Source: Mariannaea sp. PMI_226 (lineage: Eukaryota; Ascomycota; Sordariomycetes; Hypocreales; Nectriaceae). From it: 64,000 nucleotides of DNA. Under the pieces are notes generated by a model. The model saw nothing but the letters and a program-made list of their open reading frames with translations, did no database searches and was not told the origin of the DNA. Position 1 is the stretch's first letter. Each line of letters begins with the position of its first letter. A program made the translations under genes and the position numbers. Positions 1 through 9,254 of this stretch are shown here, in pieces. The stretch covers positions 682,001-746,000 of the forward strand of contig JANFOG010000012.1 in the NCBI GenBank assembly GCA_024336345.1. Reading direction: 5' to 3'.

Positions 1-2515
1 TCACTGGAAACTGCCTGGACAAACAATTGCTTCTCGAATGGCTGGTGATTTTGCTGGCCGTTGCTTTGAAGTCATCTCGAAGCGTCCAATGCGCACCGAG
101 GTTGGCGATATGACCATCGCCGAGGTCAACGAACAGTTGGACAAGCTCGCGGCGTCTTCAGGCGAGTCTGAAAACCTTCGCGTCTTTGAGTGCTTCTACA
201 ATCGTATGAACGCCGAGGAAATGCTGTGGTTGATTCGTATTATACTCAAGCAAATGAAGGTGGGCGCCACGGAAAAGACCTTCCTGGATCTATGGCATCC
301 AGACGGCGATGCTCTGTTCAGCGTTTCATCCAGCTTGCGACGCGTATGCTGGGAATTGTACGACCTCGAAGTCCGACTTCAACAGGAAGAGACTGGAGTT
401 GCCTTGATGCAATGCTTCCAGCCACAGTTGGCCCAGTTCCAGATGCCGTCGTCGTTTGAAAAGATGATCCAGCTTCTTCGTCCGACTGAGGAAGACCCTG
501 AGTTTTGGATCGAGGAAAAGCTTGACGGAGAGCGCATGCAAATGCACATGATCGAAGACAAGTCACATCCAGGTGGACGGAGATTCTGTTTCTGGTCAAG
601 AAAAGCCAAGGATTACACGTATTTGTACGGAGATGGCCTCCAGGATGAGAACTCGAGTTTAACGCGGCACTTGAAGAATGCCTTCGCCCCAGGCGTCAAG
701 AACCTAATTCTCGATGGTGAAATGATTACCTGGGACATGGAGCTCGACAAAATTGTTCCCTTCGGTACGCTCAAAACGGCGGCTCTTTCTGAGCAGCAGA
801 ACAAGACCGGCTCGGACTCTGCTGGCCACCGGCCACTGTTTCGAGTTTTCGATATCCTCTACCTGAATAACAAGCAGCTCGCACAATACACACTTCGAGA
901 TCGACATCATGCGCTTGAGAAGGCCATCAAGCCAGTTCATCGACGATTGGAAATCCACACATACACCAGCGCCACTTCCGCAGAGGCCGTTGAGCCTCTC
1001 TTGCGAGAAGTCGTGGCTAATGCCTCAGAAGGTCTGGTGCTAAAGAACCCGCGCTCCATGTACCGACTCAACAGTCGAAATGACGACTGGCTGAAAGTCA
1101 AGCCCGAATACATGTCGGAGTTTGGCGAATCCCTCGATTGCGTTATTATAGGTGGCTACTATGGCTCTGGAAAGCGTGGTGGTATGCTTTCAAGTTTTCT
1201 GTGTGGCCTTCGAGTGACGCAGAACCACATTCAGGCTGGTGCCAACCCGGAAAAGTGCTTCAGCTTCTTCAAAGTTGGTGGCGGTTTCCGCGCAGAGGAT
1301 TACGCAGAGATTAAGCACCGAACGGAGGGGAAGTGGGTGGAGTGGAATCAAAAGAGCCCACCTTCAGAGTACATCGAACTTGGCGGAGGAGAGGCGCGGC
1401 AGTATGAAAGACCAGACATGTGGATTCGGCCAAAGGATTCCATCGTTGTCTCCGTCAAGGCGGCGAGCGTTGGACCATCAGACCAGTTCGCTAGAGGCTT
1501 CACTCTGCGATTCCCCAGATTCCGGCGTTTACGCCTTGACAGGTCCTGGGATACGGCCTTGTCCCTTGAAGAATTCCAGGACCTCAAGAAAAGGGTGGAT
1601 GAAGAGTCAAAGGAAAAGGCCATGACAGTAGAGGACCGAAAACGGCGAAATCCAAAACGAATCAAACGAGAGCTCGTTATTGCTGGCGAAGACTCGGCAC
1701 CCGCCGAGTTCGCAGGAGAGAAGACTAATATTTTCGAAGGGTTGGAGTTTTGTGTCCTTTCAGAATCGCTCAAGCCCTACAAGAAGAGCAAAACGGAGTT
1801 AGAGAACATCATCAAAGAAAATGGAGGCGCAATCTCTCAGCGCGCAGTACCAGGCACCAACATGGTTCTCATTGCAGAAAAGAAAGTAGTCAAAGTCGCG
1901 AGTTTGATCAAATCTGGCGACGTTGACATCATCCGCCCCAACTGGGTCAAGGACTGCCTAGACCAGAAAGCAGGCCATTTTGTACTCCCGTTCGAGACTC
2001 GCCACCTCTTTCATGCAACTGACGCTTTGGAGCATGCCGCAGCGCAAAATACAGATCAATTTGGCGACAGCTACGCGCGCGATGTGTCTATTGAGGAGCT
2101 TCGCGAGCTGATGCGTGATATGCCAAAGATTGAAGACGGCGAACCTTTTGATAAGAACGAGTTTCTCCGACAGCTGGAAGAACATGGAAAGGACTTGGGC
2201 GGCGTGCAAAGCTTTCTGTTCCGGCGCTGTGTGGTGCTGTTGCACCAGGTCGGCGCAGATGACAATCGGATGGCCAAGCTAAGGCACTATATCCGCTATG
2301 GAGGCGGCTCTATTACGGACAATCCAGATGACTCCTCCGTGACGCATGTCGTGATTGAGGGCGATGACCCCATGCAAGTATGTGAGACTGGTGATGAGGT
2401 GCGCAGCGCACTCAGCTCGAGGCGAATTCAGCCTCGATTAGTTTTGGGGACATGGATTGATGAATGTTGGAAAGAGGGCACGTTACTTGACGAGGAGCAA
2501 TTCGTAGTGCCTTAG
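1..2515 (+). CDS. LIG4: DNA ligase IV (NHEJ), 5' end outside window
   Basis: ATP-dependent DNA ligase that seals double-strand breaks in nuclear non-homologous end joining. The frame is already open at base 1 (residues HWKLPGQTIASR precede the first Met at 38), so the N-terminus lies upstream; 825 residues follow that Met. Numbering from it: the end of the ligase N-terminal domain, then the adenylation domain with motif I KLDGER (lysine 161 is the AMP acceptor), motif EGLVLK near 333, the OB-fold to about 480, and two C-terminal BRCT domains (about 565-655 and 724-820) separated by a linker that in this family binds the XRCC4/Lif1 partner. Adenylation domain plus tandem BRCTs is specific to ligase IV, against ligase I or III. 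No intron is seen here. It ends at TAG, 143 bases from the convergent UPRT gene. Confidence 0.95.
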   Translation, partial: HWKLPGQTIASRMAGDFAGRCFEVISKRPMRTEVGDMTIAEVNEQLDKLAASSGESENLRVFECFYNRMNAEEMLWLIRIILKQMKVGATEKTFLDLWHPDGDALFSVSSSLRRVCWELYDLEVRLQQEETGVALMQCFQPQLAQFQMPSSFEKMIQLLRPTEEDPEFWIEEKLDGERMQMHMIEDKSHPGGRRFCFWSRKAKDYTYLYGDGLQDENSSLTRHLKNAFAPGVKNLILDGEMITWDMELDKIVPFGTLKTAALSEQQNKTGSDSAGHRPLFRVFDILYLNNKQLAQYTLRDRHHALEKAIKPVHRRLEIHTYTSATSAEAVEPLLREVVANASEGLVLKNPRSMYRLNSRNDDWLKVKPEYMSEFGESLDCVIIGGYYGSGKRGGMLSSFLCGLRVTQNHIQAGANPEKCFSFFKVGGGFRAEDYAEIKHRTEGKWVEWNQKSPPSEYIELGGGEARQYERPDMWIRPKDSIVVSVKAASVGPSDQFARGFTLRFPRFRRLRLDRSWDTALSLEEFQDLKKRVDEESKEKAMTVEDRKRRNPKRIKRELVIAGEDSAPAEFAGEKTNIFEGLEFCVLSESLKPYKKSKTELENIIKENGGAISQRAVPGTNMVLIAEKKVVKVASLIKSGDVDIIRPNWVKDCLDQKAGHFVLPFETRHLFHATDALEHAAAQNTDQFGDSYARDVSIEELRELMRDMPKIEDGEPFDKNEFLRQLEEHGKDLGGVQSFLFRRCVVLLHQVGADDNRMAKLRHYIRYGGGSITDNPDDSSVTHVVIEGDDPMQVCETGDEVRSALSSRRIQPRLVLGTWIDECWKEGTLLDEEQFVVP

Positions 2516-2658
2516 AAGAGCAATTAGATTTGTACATAAAACGTCTTTATTTGCATTACTGTACTGTTCAACCTTTGCGAATCCATGATTTAGTGACATC
2601 CCATGACTCCGTTCGGTCCTTTTACATGCCATCCCAAGACACCGCTGACAGCTCATAT

Positions 2659-3481
2659 CTATTTGCCAATGGTCAAGAACAGTCTGTCGCCAACATCACC
2701 CAGGCCTGGCTTTAGCATGCCGGTCTGCGTCAGCTCCTTATCAACGCCGGCCACCCAGATCTCGGCACCCTCTGGCCATTCTGCTGCAACTCTCTTTAGA
2801 CCGTCTTCGGCAGCGATAACACCGAGAACAATGATTCGCTGAGCACCCCACTCACGGAGTGTCTGGATGGCAGCAGCGCATGTGCCACCTGTCGCGATAA
2901 CGGGATCGACGAGGATGGCAATACTGCTAGCATTCGTACCGGAGGATGGGTCCTCCGGGATGTGCTGGGGAAGGTTGTTGTAGTATTCAACGGGGTCGAG
3001 AGTCGATGGTTCCCGGTACATGCCGAGGTGGTGCACTGGGACAGGATTGGGCAAGATTGTTTGAACAGCTAAGCGAACTCCTTGTTAGCATAGCGAGTTC
3101 AAAGGCAATGGCAGCACAGAGTACAAGGACAACGAACCTTCAACCATACCGAGACCAGATCTCAAGATGGGAACTATACACAAGGTACTGGGCTGGATAG
3201 TTGTTGTGGTGAATTGGTAACCTAGTGGCGTTTCATCCTACAATGCGTTTTCTGTTAGCTACACATGCCATCACGGGAACTCTTGAGGAGCGGTGGAGAC
3301 AAGTACGTGCCTTAGGGCCGTCTACAGCCGCAATTGAAGTCGCAAGGGCTTCACAAGAGATGATGACGGAGATCTCGTGGATTAGAGACTTGACATCGCG
3401 AGCGCTGACCGACTTGGATCGGAGCTGGCTAAGCTTGGCTTGGAGGCAAGGATGCTTGGAAATGTGGACATTGGAAGCCAT
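2659..3481 (-). CDS. FUR1: uracil phosphoribosyltransferase, 3 exons
   Basis: Pyrimidine salvage enzyme making UMP from uracil and PRPP in the cytosol. Exons (minus strand): 3481-3311, 3237-3138, 3068-2659, giving 226 residues. The N-terminus has the family signature SKHPCLQAKLSQLRSKS, the middle exon carries VPILRSGLGMVE, and the last exon has HHLGMYREP and the PRPP loop DPVIATGGT. Intron 2 (3137-3069) is GT-AG with a branch-like GCTAAC. Intron 1 (3310-3238, 73 nt) gives an in-frame product only with a GC donor (AAG|GCACGT), joining GPK to DETPLGYQ; the nearest GT donor leads to a stop. The start ATG at 3481 follows GCAAAT and lies just ahead of the conserved N-terminus. Tail to tail with ligase IV. 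Confidence 0.93.
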
Positions 3482-4733
3482 ATTTGCGGGAAGAATGACG
3501 AAAAACGTGGACAGTGGTGATCAAAATACGTTTTTATCTATTTTGGAGATGGGGAGCACTATGACGTAGCCGAATATGTGCAATGAAGCATCACCTGAAC
3601 GGACGCTGGGACAAGGCCAAGGAGAAAGAAGAAGAAGAAGAAGAAGAGAGGAGAAAGAGAAGAAGAAAGAGAAGAAGAAAAAAGGGAAACAGTCGGTGGG
3701 AGATTGGTTCATTATGTACTAAAGAGGTAAGCAAAGGTGCATATCACCGGCGCCTCCTTTCAGGGAACATCTGAACTCTCGGTGAGAGCAGGTACCCGAC
3801 TTACAGCCAACAGACCCAATGGAAGCCGCCGAGAGAAGATCACACGGCACGGCAACGTGGGGCAGAACAGTTCGGAGAGGGGCTCTCCAGGGGCTATCTA
3901 TCAGCGATAAGATAAGAGCTTCTTCGCGGAGCTCCCCGTCAAAGAGGCTGGAGAGCATTGTAACTTGTTTCGTTTAGTTCGTGTAGTTGGATATGGAAAA
4001 TGAGACTAAGCATCTGACTGTTGCGTTTGATATATAAATAAATAAAAAACCATTAGGGAAACCCGTAGACTTTCAGGAGCCACCATCTGCTCCTATTTCA
4101 CAGTATTGTGCTGTAGGTACACATTGTTAGTCGATACCTGAAAAGGTACATAGTTGAGCGTGAACAACACAGAGGGGCCACCTCGAAAAGTCCGGGGGCG
4201 GCGGCAATCCCCAACAAAGCCTCCACCAACAAGGCAGTGCCTCCACTGAAGCTCCCGCTAAGGCTATCGCCCAAAAAAAAAAAAGTGGAAGCCACTAACA
4301 AAGGCATCTGCCAGGCCCATTTTTGCGCTTCCTGGCGGTCGAGAGTGAAGCGCCTTGACGCGCCCGACGGGGTTTGCCGCGACTCTGTCCACTGTCGCGG
4401 CTGGTGGTAGGCGTTATGGGGCTTTGTCCACTCTGTGGCATCATGATGCCGTTCTAACCGGCTAGCAGTCATTTCATTCCAGTCAATCCGCCCAAGAAAC
4501 TAAATCCAACCTAATTTTCACGACTGTGCTCCTTTCTTCATAACTTCGATATGAGCGCACATTTTTGCAAGTCTGCTCTTGCGCAGATAAACTTGCGATT
4601 GCCGCCTGCCACCAGATTTGGAGAGATTTGCAATTCTTCAATGCCGTCGTGAGAATCGCTCACACATTTATTTACACCAAGTCACTAAAAACAATTCCCT
4701 ACCATTTTCCGACGCTGGCTCAACTTGCCCAGC
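3482..4733. other. intergenic, shared 5' region of UPRT and FEX
   Basis: 1.25 kb between two divergent genes. It holds a purine tract (GAA/GAG-rich, 3618-3690) and an A12 run at 4270. The one ORF above 100 codons (minus, 4472-4098) is compositionally odd and matches no family I know. No gene supported. Confidence 0.6.
3618..3690 (+). repeat. imperfect GAA/GAG microsatellite
   Basis: About 70 bases made almost only of purines (AAGAAGAAG and GAGAAAGAG units). Lies about 140 bases upstream of the UPRT start codon; on the minus strand it is a pyrimidine tract, common in filamentous fungal promoters. Confidence 0.75.
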
Positions 4734-6197
4734 ATGGCTGACCAACTGCCGCCACGACGCCGGTCCAGCGTATACGACGCTCCCGAATCGTACCAGGATC
4801 TCAATGAGCTTTCTGCAGTACCGCTCGTTGACGAAACACCCCATCCACACACGGGAGAATCCCTCCCCCCTCTCGAGTCCAAATTGAGCAATACGCTCTC
4901 AAACACATCAAAACAACCGCGGAGGTCCAGCGTATACGATGCCCCCGAGTCGTTCCAGGATCTGAACGAGCTCGCGGCGATCCCCCCCGTCGATGAGGCG
5001 CCGCGTCCGCACCACGGAGAAGCTATTCTGCAGCCCGAGGCGCGGGGCGAGACGCAAGATCAACCCGTACAGGAGGAAATAGAAGAGGTCAAAGTCTCGC
5101 GACTGGCCACCCAGATATACACGCATTCCTACCTGGTGTTCTTTGCGCTTATGGGTACTCTTGCGCGACTGGGTCTGACGGCGTTGACGCGATATCCGGG
5201 CACCCCCGTCATCTTCAACACCGTTTGGTCCAACTTCACGGGTAGTATGATCATGGGATTCCTCATTGAAGATCGCAAGCTGTTCCGGTACGAATGGGGC
5301 GTGCCGTTCTACCACCAGGCCATAAAGCGCGCAAGGCAACAGAAGACTCGGGGCGAGGAGGACGGGTCTGAGTCGAGTCTGTCCCCAGTGGATCTGGCCG
5401 CAGCCAAGAAGGCGCATCTGGCGACCAAGAAGACGATCCCCTTGTACATTGGACTTGCGACTGGGCTGTGCGGGAGTTTCACTACGTTCTCTGGTTTCAT
5501 CAAAGATGTGTTCCTGGCTTTGTCAAACGAGATGCCGACGCCGGTGGACCCTTCGTCACCCGTAAGTCGCAATGGAGGTTACTCATTCATGGCATTGCTC
5601 GGTGTGCTTATCACTACGATATCCTTGTCGCTGGGGGGTCTCTTTGTGGGTGCCCATCTTGCCATCGGTTTGGAGCGAGTCATTCCTTCGATTCCGTTCA
5701 CGTTCTGCCGGAGAGTGCTGGATCCTCTCGCAGTACTTCTAGGTTGGGGCTGTTGGCTCGGCGCCGTCCTCATGTCCATCTTCCCACCCCATGACAGCTG
5801 GCGTGGCCAGGCAACCTTTGCGCTGGTATTTGCGCCCCTCGGGTGCTTGGCTCGTTTCTACCTAGCTCTGTACCTCAACGGAAAAGTGGCAACGTTTCCA
5901 TTAGGCACATTTGCCGCAAACATTATCGGAACGGTGGTGCTCGGCATGGCATGGGACATTGCGCACGTTCCGATCGGGGGGGTGGTGGGATGTCAGGTGC
6001 TGCAAGGCGTTGAGGATGGCTTCTGCGGGTGCCTGACGACTATCTCGACGTGGGTGTCAGAGTTGAGCAGCTTACGTCGACGTGCTGCGTGGTTATATGG
6101 AACAACAAGTGTTGTGGTGGCATTGGCGTTAATGATTGCTGTCATGGGCGGATTGAGATGGACGGACGGATTTAGCGCCTTGCTGTGTACGAGTTAG
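4734..6197 (+). CDS. FEX1: fluoride export protein, double CrcB domain
   Basis: Plasma-membrane fluoride channel/exporter protecting the cell from F-; in fungi the two CrcB (Fluc) domains are fused in one chain. Single exon, 487 residues. Residues 1-120 are hydrophilic and contain a tandem duplication: RRSSVYDAPESYQDLNEL near residue 9 and a near copy 54 residues later. CrcB domain 1 (about 135-330) has ARLGLTALTRYPG, NTVWSNFTGS and the pore motif GSFTTFSGF; domain 2 (about 355-480) has GCLARFYLALYLNG, GTFAANIIGT and CGCLTTISTW. About eight to nine hydrophobic segments fit the family. The first ATG is 4734 (context CCAGCATGG). Head-to-head with UPRT. Confidence 0.92.
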   Translation: MADQLPPRRRSSVYDAPESYQDLNELSAVPLVDETPHPHTGESLPPLESKLSNTLSNTSKQPRRSSVYDAPESFQDLNELAAIPPVDEAPRPHHGEAILQPEARGETQDQPVQEEIEEVKVSRLATQIYTHSYLVFFALMGTLARLGLTALTRYPGTPVIFNTVWSNFTGSMIMGFLIEDRKLFRYEWGVPFYHQAIKRARQQKTRGEEDGSESSLSPVDLAAAKKAHLATKKTIPLYIGLATGLCGSFTTFSGFIKDVFLALSNEMPTPVDPSSPVSRNGGYSFMALLGVLITTISLSLGGLFVGAHLAIGLERVIPSIPFTFCRRVLDPLAVLLGWGCWLGAVLMSIFPPHDSWRGQATFALVFAPLGCLARFYLALYLNGKVATFPLGTFAANIIGTVVLGMAWDIAHVPIGGVVGCQVLQGVEDGFCGCLTTISTWVSELSSLRRRAAWLYGTTSVVVALALMIAVMGGLRWTDGFSALLCTS

Positions 6198-6824
6198 GTC
6201 AATGGATAGGTGGAGGGACGAGTCCTCTATACAAAATAATGGTCCTACACGATTCGGAACTCGGGGAGCTATACCGTCTCAATAGATACGAGTAATAGCT
6301 GGTCATTTGGACTGGAGAGCTAAGGTAGGCCAGCTAAAAAAGAAAAAAAAGGAAAGGAAAAACAAGGAGAAGAAGAAAAGACGAATCTGAACCAGCAAAG
6401 ACACAAATTCTGGTGGAAATCTGGATGCCGGTTCGTCTCAAACCAGTCATAATATTAGCTGCTATTCGTAGCACCAAGGTAGAAAAGAGCAATCAACAAA
6501 CGAGCAATCAAAATAAAGATAATTAGCTGCCGCTCCAGCCCATTCCCGTTCCGTTATGTCTCTATGGTTCAATAACTACCTTTGCTCCTTCCTGTCCGTC
6601 GGCTTCACTATTGAGGATGCCAACTGTTTGACAACTGCCAGAGGCGCGTTGCCCAGTTCCCTCCACGGCTGCCAAAACTTCACCAGCTGACCCGACCTTG
6701 ACTATCCCCTTACCTTACGCACCTTGCTCTACCTTTATTCCATGTCGCGTACGTCGAACCCGCTTTTGCTCACTCCATTCTTTTACCCTTCCATCGCACT
6801 TCTTTCTCTACGCTTATCACTGTA
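6198..6824. other. intergenic
   Basis: 627 bases between tandem genes. A purine tract with A-runs (6337-6380) lies downstream of FEX, and a CT-rich stretch (about 6690-6820) leads to the next start codon, as in fungal core promoters. Nothing else seen. Confidence 0.6.
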
Positions 6825-9254
6825 ATGGCTATGGCAATCGTCGGAGAAAATGCTCCTGAAACGGAGCAACCCAAAAGCGACAGCATGCCATTGACAGAGC
6901 CAAGGTGTTCAGCTCGGACTATCGATAATGAACCCTGTGATGGGAAGCCAAATGTCGCATGCCCTCGATGTCTTCTCGTGGTGGTTAGTATCTGTCTATG
7001 TACCACTATCAACCCACGTCCTGGCTAATCCTCCTTCAGTACTGTAGTGATGAGTGCAGGAAAAGTGACTGGGGAACCCATCGAAAAGGCTGCGGGACGG
7101 TGCCCACTGCATCTTTGGGTGCGGCGGATACTTGGGAGAATCATGATTTCTGGGCGGAGTATCCAGCAACGGATGTCTTGAATCTAGCAAAAAATGAAGG
7201 GGAACACTTCTCTGGAGAACTCAATGTCTTGCTCCTTGGAGGTAAGAGACGAACCAGACGTCAGATACTTGGTGGCGAGCTAACCATGGTAGACACGGCT
7301 TTGCGCCATCTTATCTATACCGTTACCAACATTCCCGAAACCGCGATGCCCACGATCAGCGTCACAATCAATGAAACTGACACTTGTCACCTTGCCCGTA
7401 CCATATTCACACTCTTTCTTCTCACAAACAGCTCGGGCGACCCGGTGGCCAATGCCGAAGCGGCAGTTCATCTTTGGTACTCAGCTAAGCTCCCCAATGC
7501 TTTACTATCCCACATGGAAGTCGTTGCAGCGAGTCCCATACTTACAGCCATGGACGACGTCCAGAGTCTTGTTGATCAGGGGAGACTTAGCGACATAGAT
7601 CCCTTTCCTATCATATTGTCACGCGGATCTGTGTCGATGATGATCGATATTGACATCCATCAATGGCATGAATACATCCAGTATTTGAGGCCAAGCAATA
7701 TAAAAAAAGAAGCCGCAGATATTTGTAGGCTTGTGGACAACAAGAAAAACGCCCCTACTTTGGGAGCACAGACACTGCGTATGTCTCCTTCGCGGGTAGC
7801 AGGGTTCCTGCGCTGGCGTGCTGATGGACTTTTATTACCCTATGGACATCCCAGAGATGAGTTCGACACCTATAATCCGTAAGTATTATGTCACTATCAG
7901 CTTTTATTCTAAGAGGAATCTTCTCTCACGAAGTCTAGGGTCTTCTTCAACGACAAAAAAGGATTCCCCCCGGGCGCAAGCGCTGAGCCACTCGGAGAAT
8001 GGCCGATGGAGCAGCTCCTCGATTATCCTTCTGGTCAGGCACAGAATGATGTCTACGGCAAGATGTTTTATTTTGTCAGAGACATGTTCCTAGCCTTCCA
8101 GAAGCGCGTGAAACAGTCAAGTATGGAGATCCGTGTCACGGCGACAGTTGCGAATAAATTGAATAAGCACTTTAGTTCGGGAGATGCCCAGACAGCACTG
8201 CGATTTGATCGAATTGAGGTGAGGAATAGATGTTTTTACTCGAGATATGAAGAAACAAGAGTGCTTAACTAGTTCTAGTTCGGAAAGTATTGGGACCAAT
8301 TACCCTTTCTGGCGTTGGTGATGATGACCGACTTACTACGGCATAAACATGAGAACCCTCATGCCACATTGCTGACAATGAGTTCGTCGAGTGCCATCCC
8401 AACAATGTCTTTCAGTGATCCATCAAGCAAATCGCCGCTCCACTGCCTTTGGACAAAATCCAATACGGCGCTGGACGAGTATGCTCCGCCTCTGGAAGAA
8501 GGCAGGAGCATGTTCACCACAGAAGGTATGCGCCGCAATCTTGGAGCAAGAATGTGGACAAACTGGGATCAAATTTCAGATCGGTAGGATAATGCAAGTA
8601 AAAAAAGCCGTTCAGATGCAGTGCCTAATTTTTCGCAGCTTTCTAACCCGACCGCATTTTTTTGAGAGCCTTAATTCTGCCGAGCTTGTCAAACGACCAG
8701 ACCTTGTGACTTTTCCCCGAGGAAAGGGACTCACAGCAACCGAGTTCCTTGGAATAGCTCTAAGAGCAAGAAATGCTGTCACCCGCCGTTGGCCAAACCG
8801 TGTCGTCTTCAGTAGTAAGGACAGGCCCGGTCTACGGAATTTCAACCGCTGGATTGGGTGGGCCCAACATACACCCCTAAGATGGCTTGAGTGGGAAAAG
8901 ATTGGTGACATCAGCCAGGAGGCATGGAATTACTACCACTACCTAGCCTCGGAAGAATCTAACATACAAGAATGCTTCCCGAGGCACCAGCGAACCATAC
9001 ACAACGAGATGATACAAGAAAAGATGCGGCTCCTAATTGCTGGTCCTAGTATTGAATCCACGGGTGCCGCAAACGCGTCTGCAAAGGGACCACAGGAGGC
9101 TAGCAAAGTATCTGCCGAAGAAGAAGCTGACGATGATGAGGAGCAAGAGATTATCTGCGATATTGTGCCCAAGCGAAGTGACGGGAAATCTGGGGGCCAG
9201 GCGGGCTCTAAGGGGAAGAAGAAAGGGAAGAACAAGAATAAGAAGAAGAAATGA
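6825..9254 (+). CDS. MYND zinc-finger / DUF4470-type protein, at least 5 introns
   Basis: Function unknown; MYND fingers are protein-interaction modules. Supported exons: 6825-6983, 7040-7241, 7293-7878, 7939-8218, then from 8279. Splicing at 6984-7039 completes the MYND finger (C and H ligands from CSARTIDNEPC through CPRC, YCSDECRKSDW and H-x3-C). Splicing at 7242-7292 restores LNVLLLGDTALRHLIYTVTN, the conserved opening of DUF4470. Exon 5 reads FGKYWDQLPFLALV and HENPHATLLT in frame. From about 8380 to 8640 the correct frame is unclear: all three frames contain protein-like stretches and no single intron set reconciles them. The last exon (from about 8640) resumes in another frame with TRRWPNRVVF and RWLEWEKI, matching the family end, then an acidic stretch and a Lys-rich tail. 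Possible frameshift; see findings. Confidence 0.75.

Noticed and set aside
4098..4472. 124-codon minus-strand ORF between UPRT and FEX
   Set aside because: Composition is irregular, no motif is seen, and it overlaps the likely FEX promoter.
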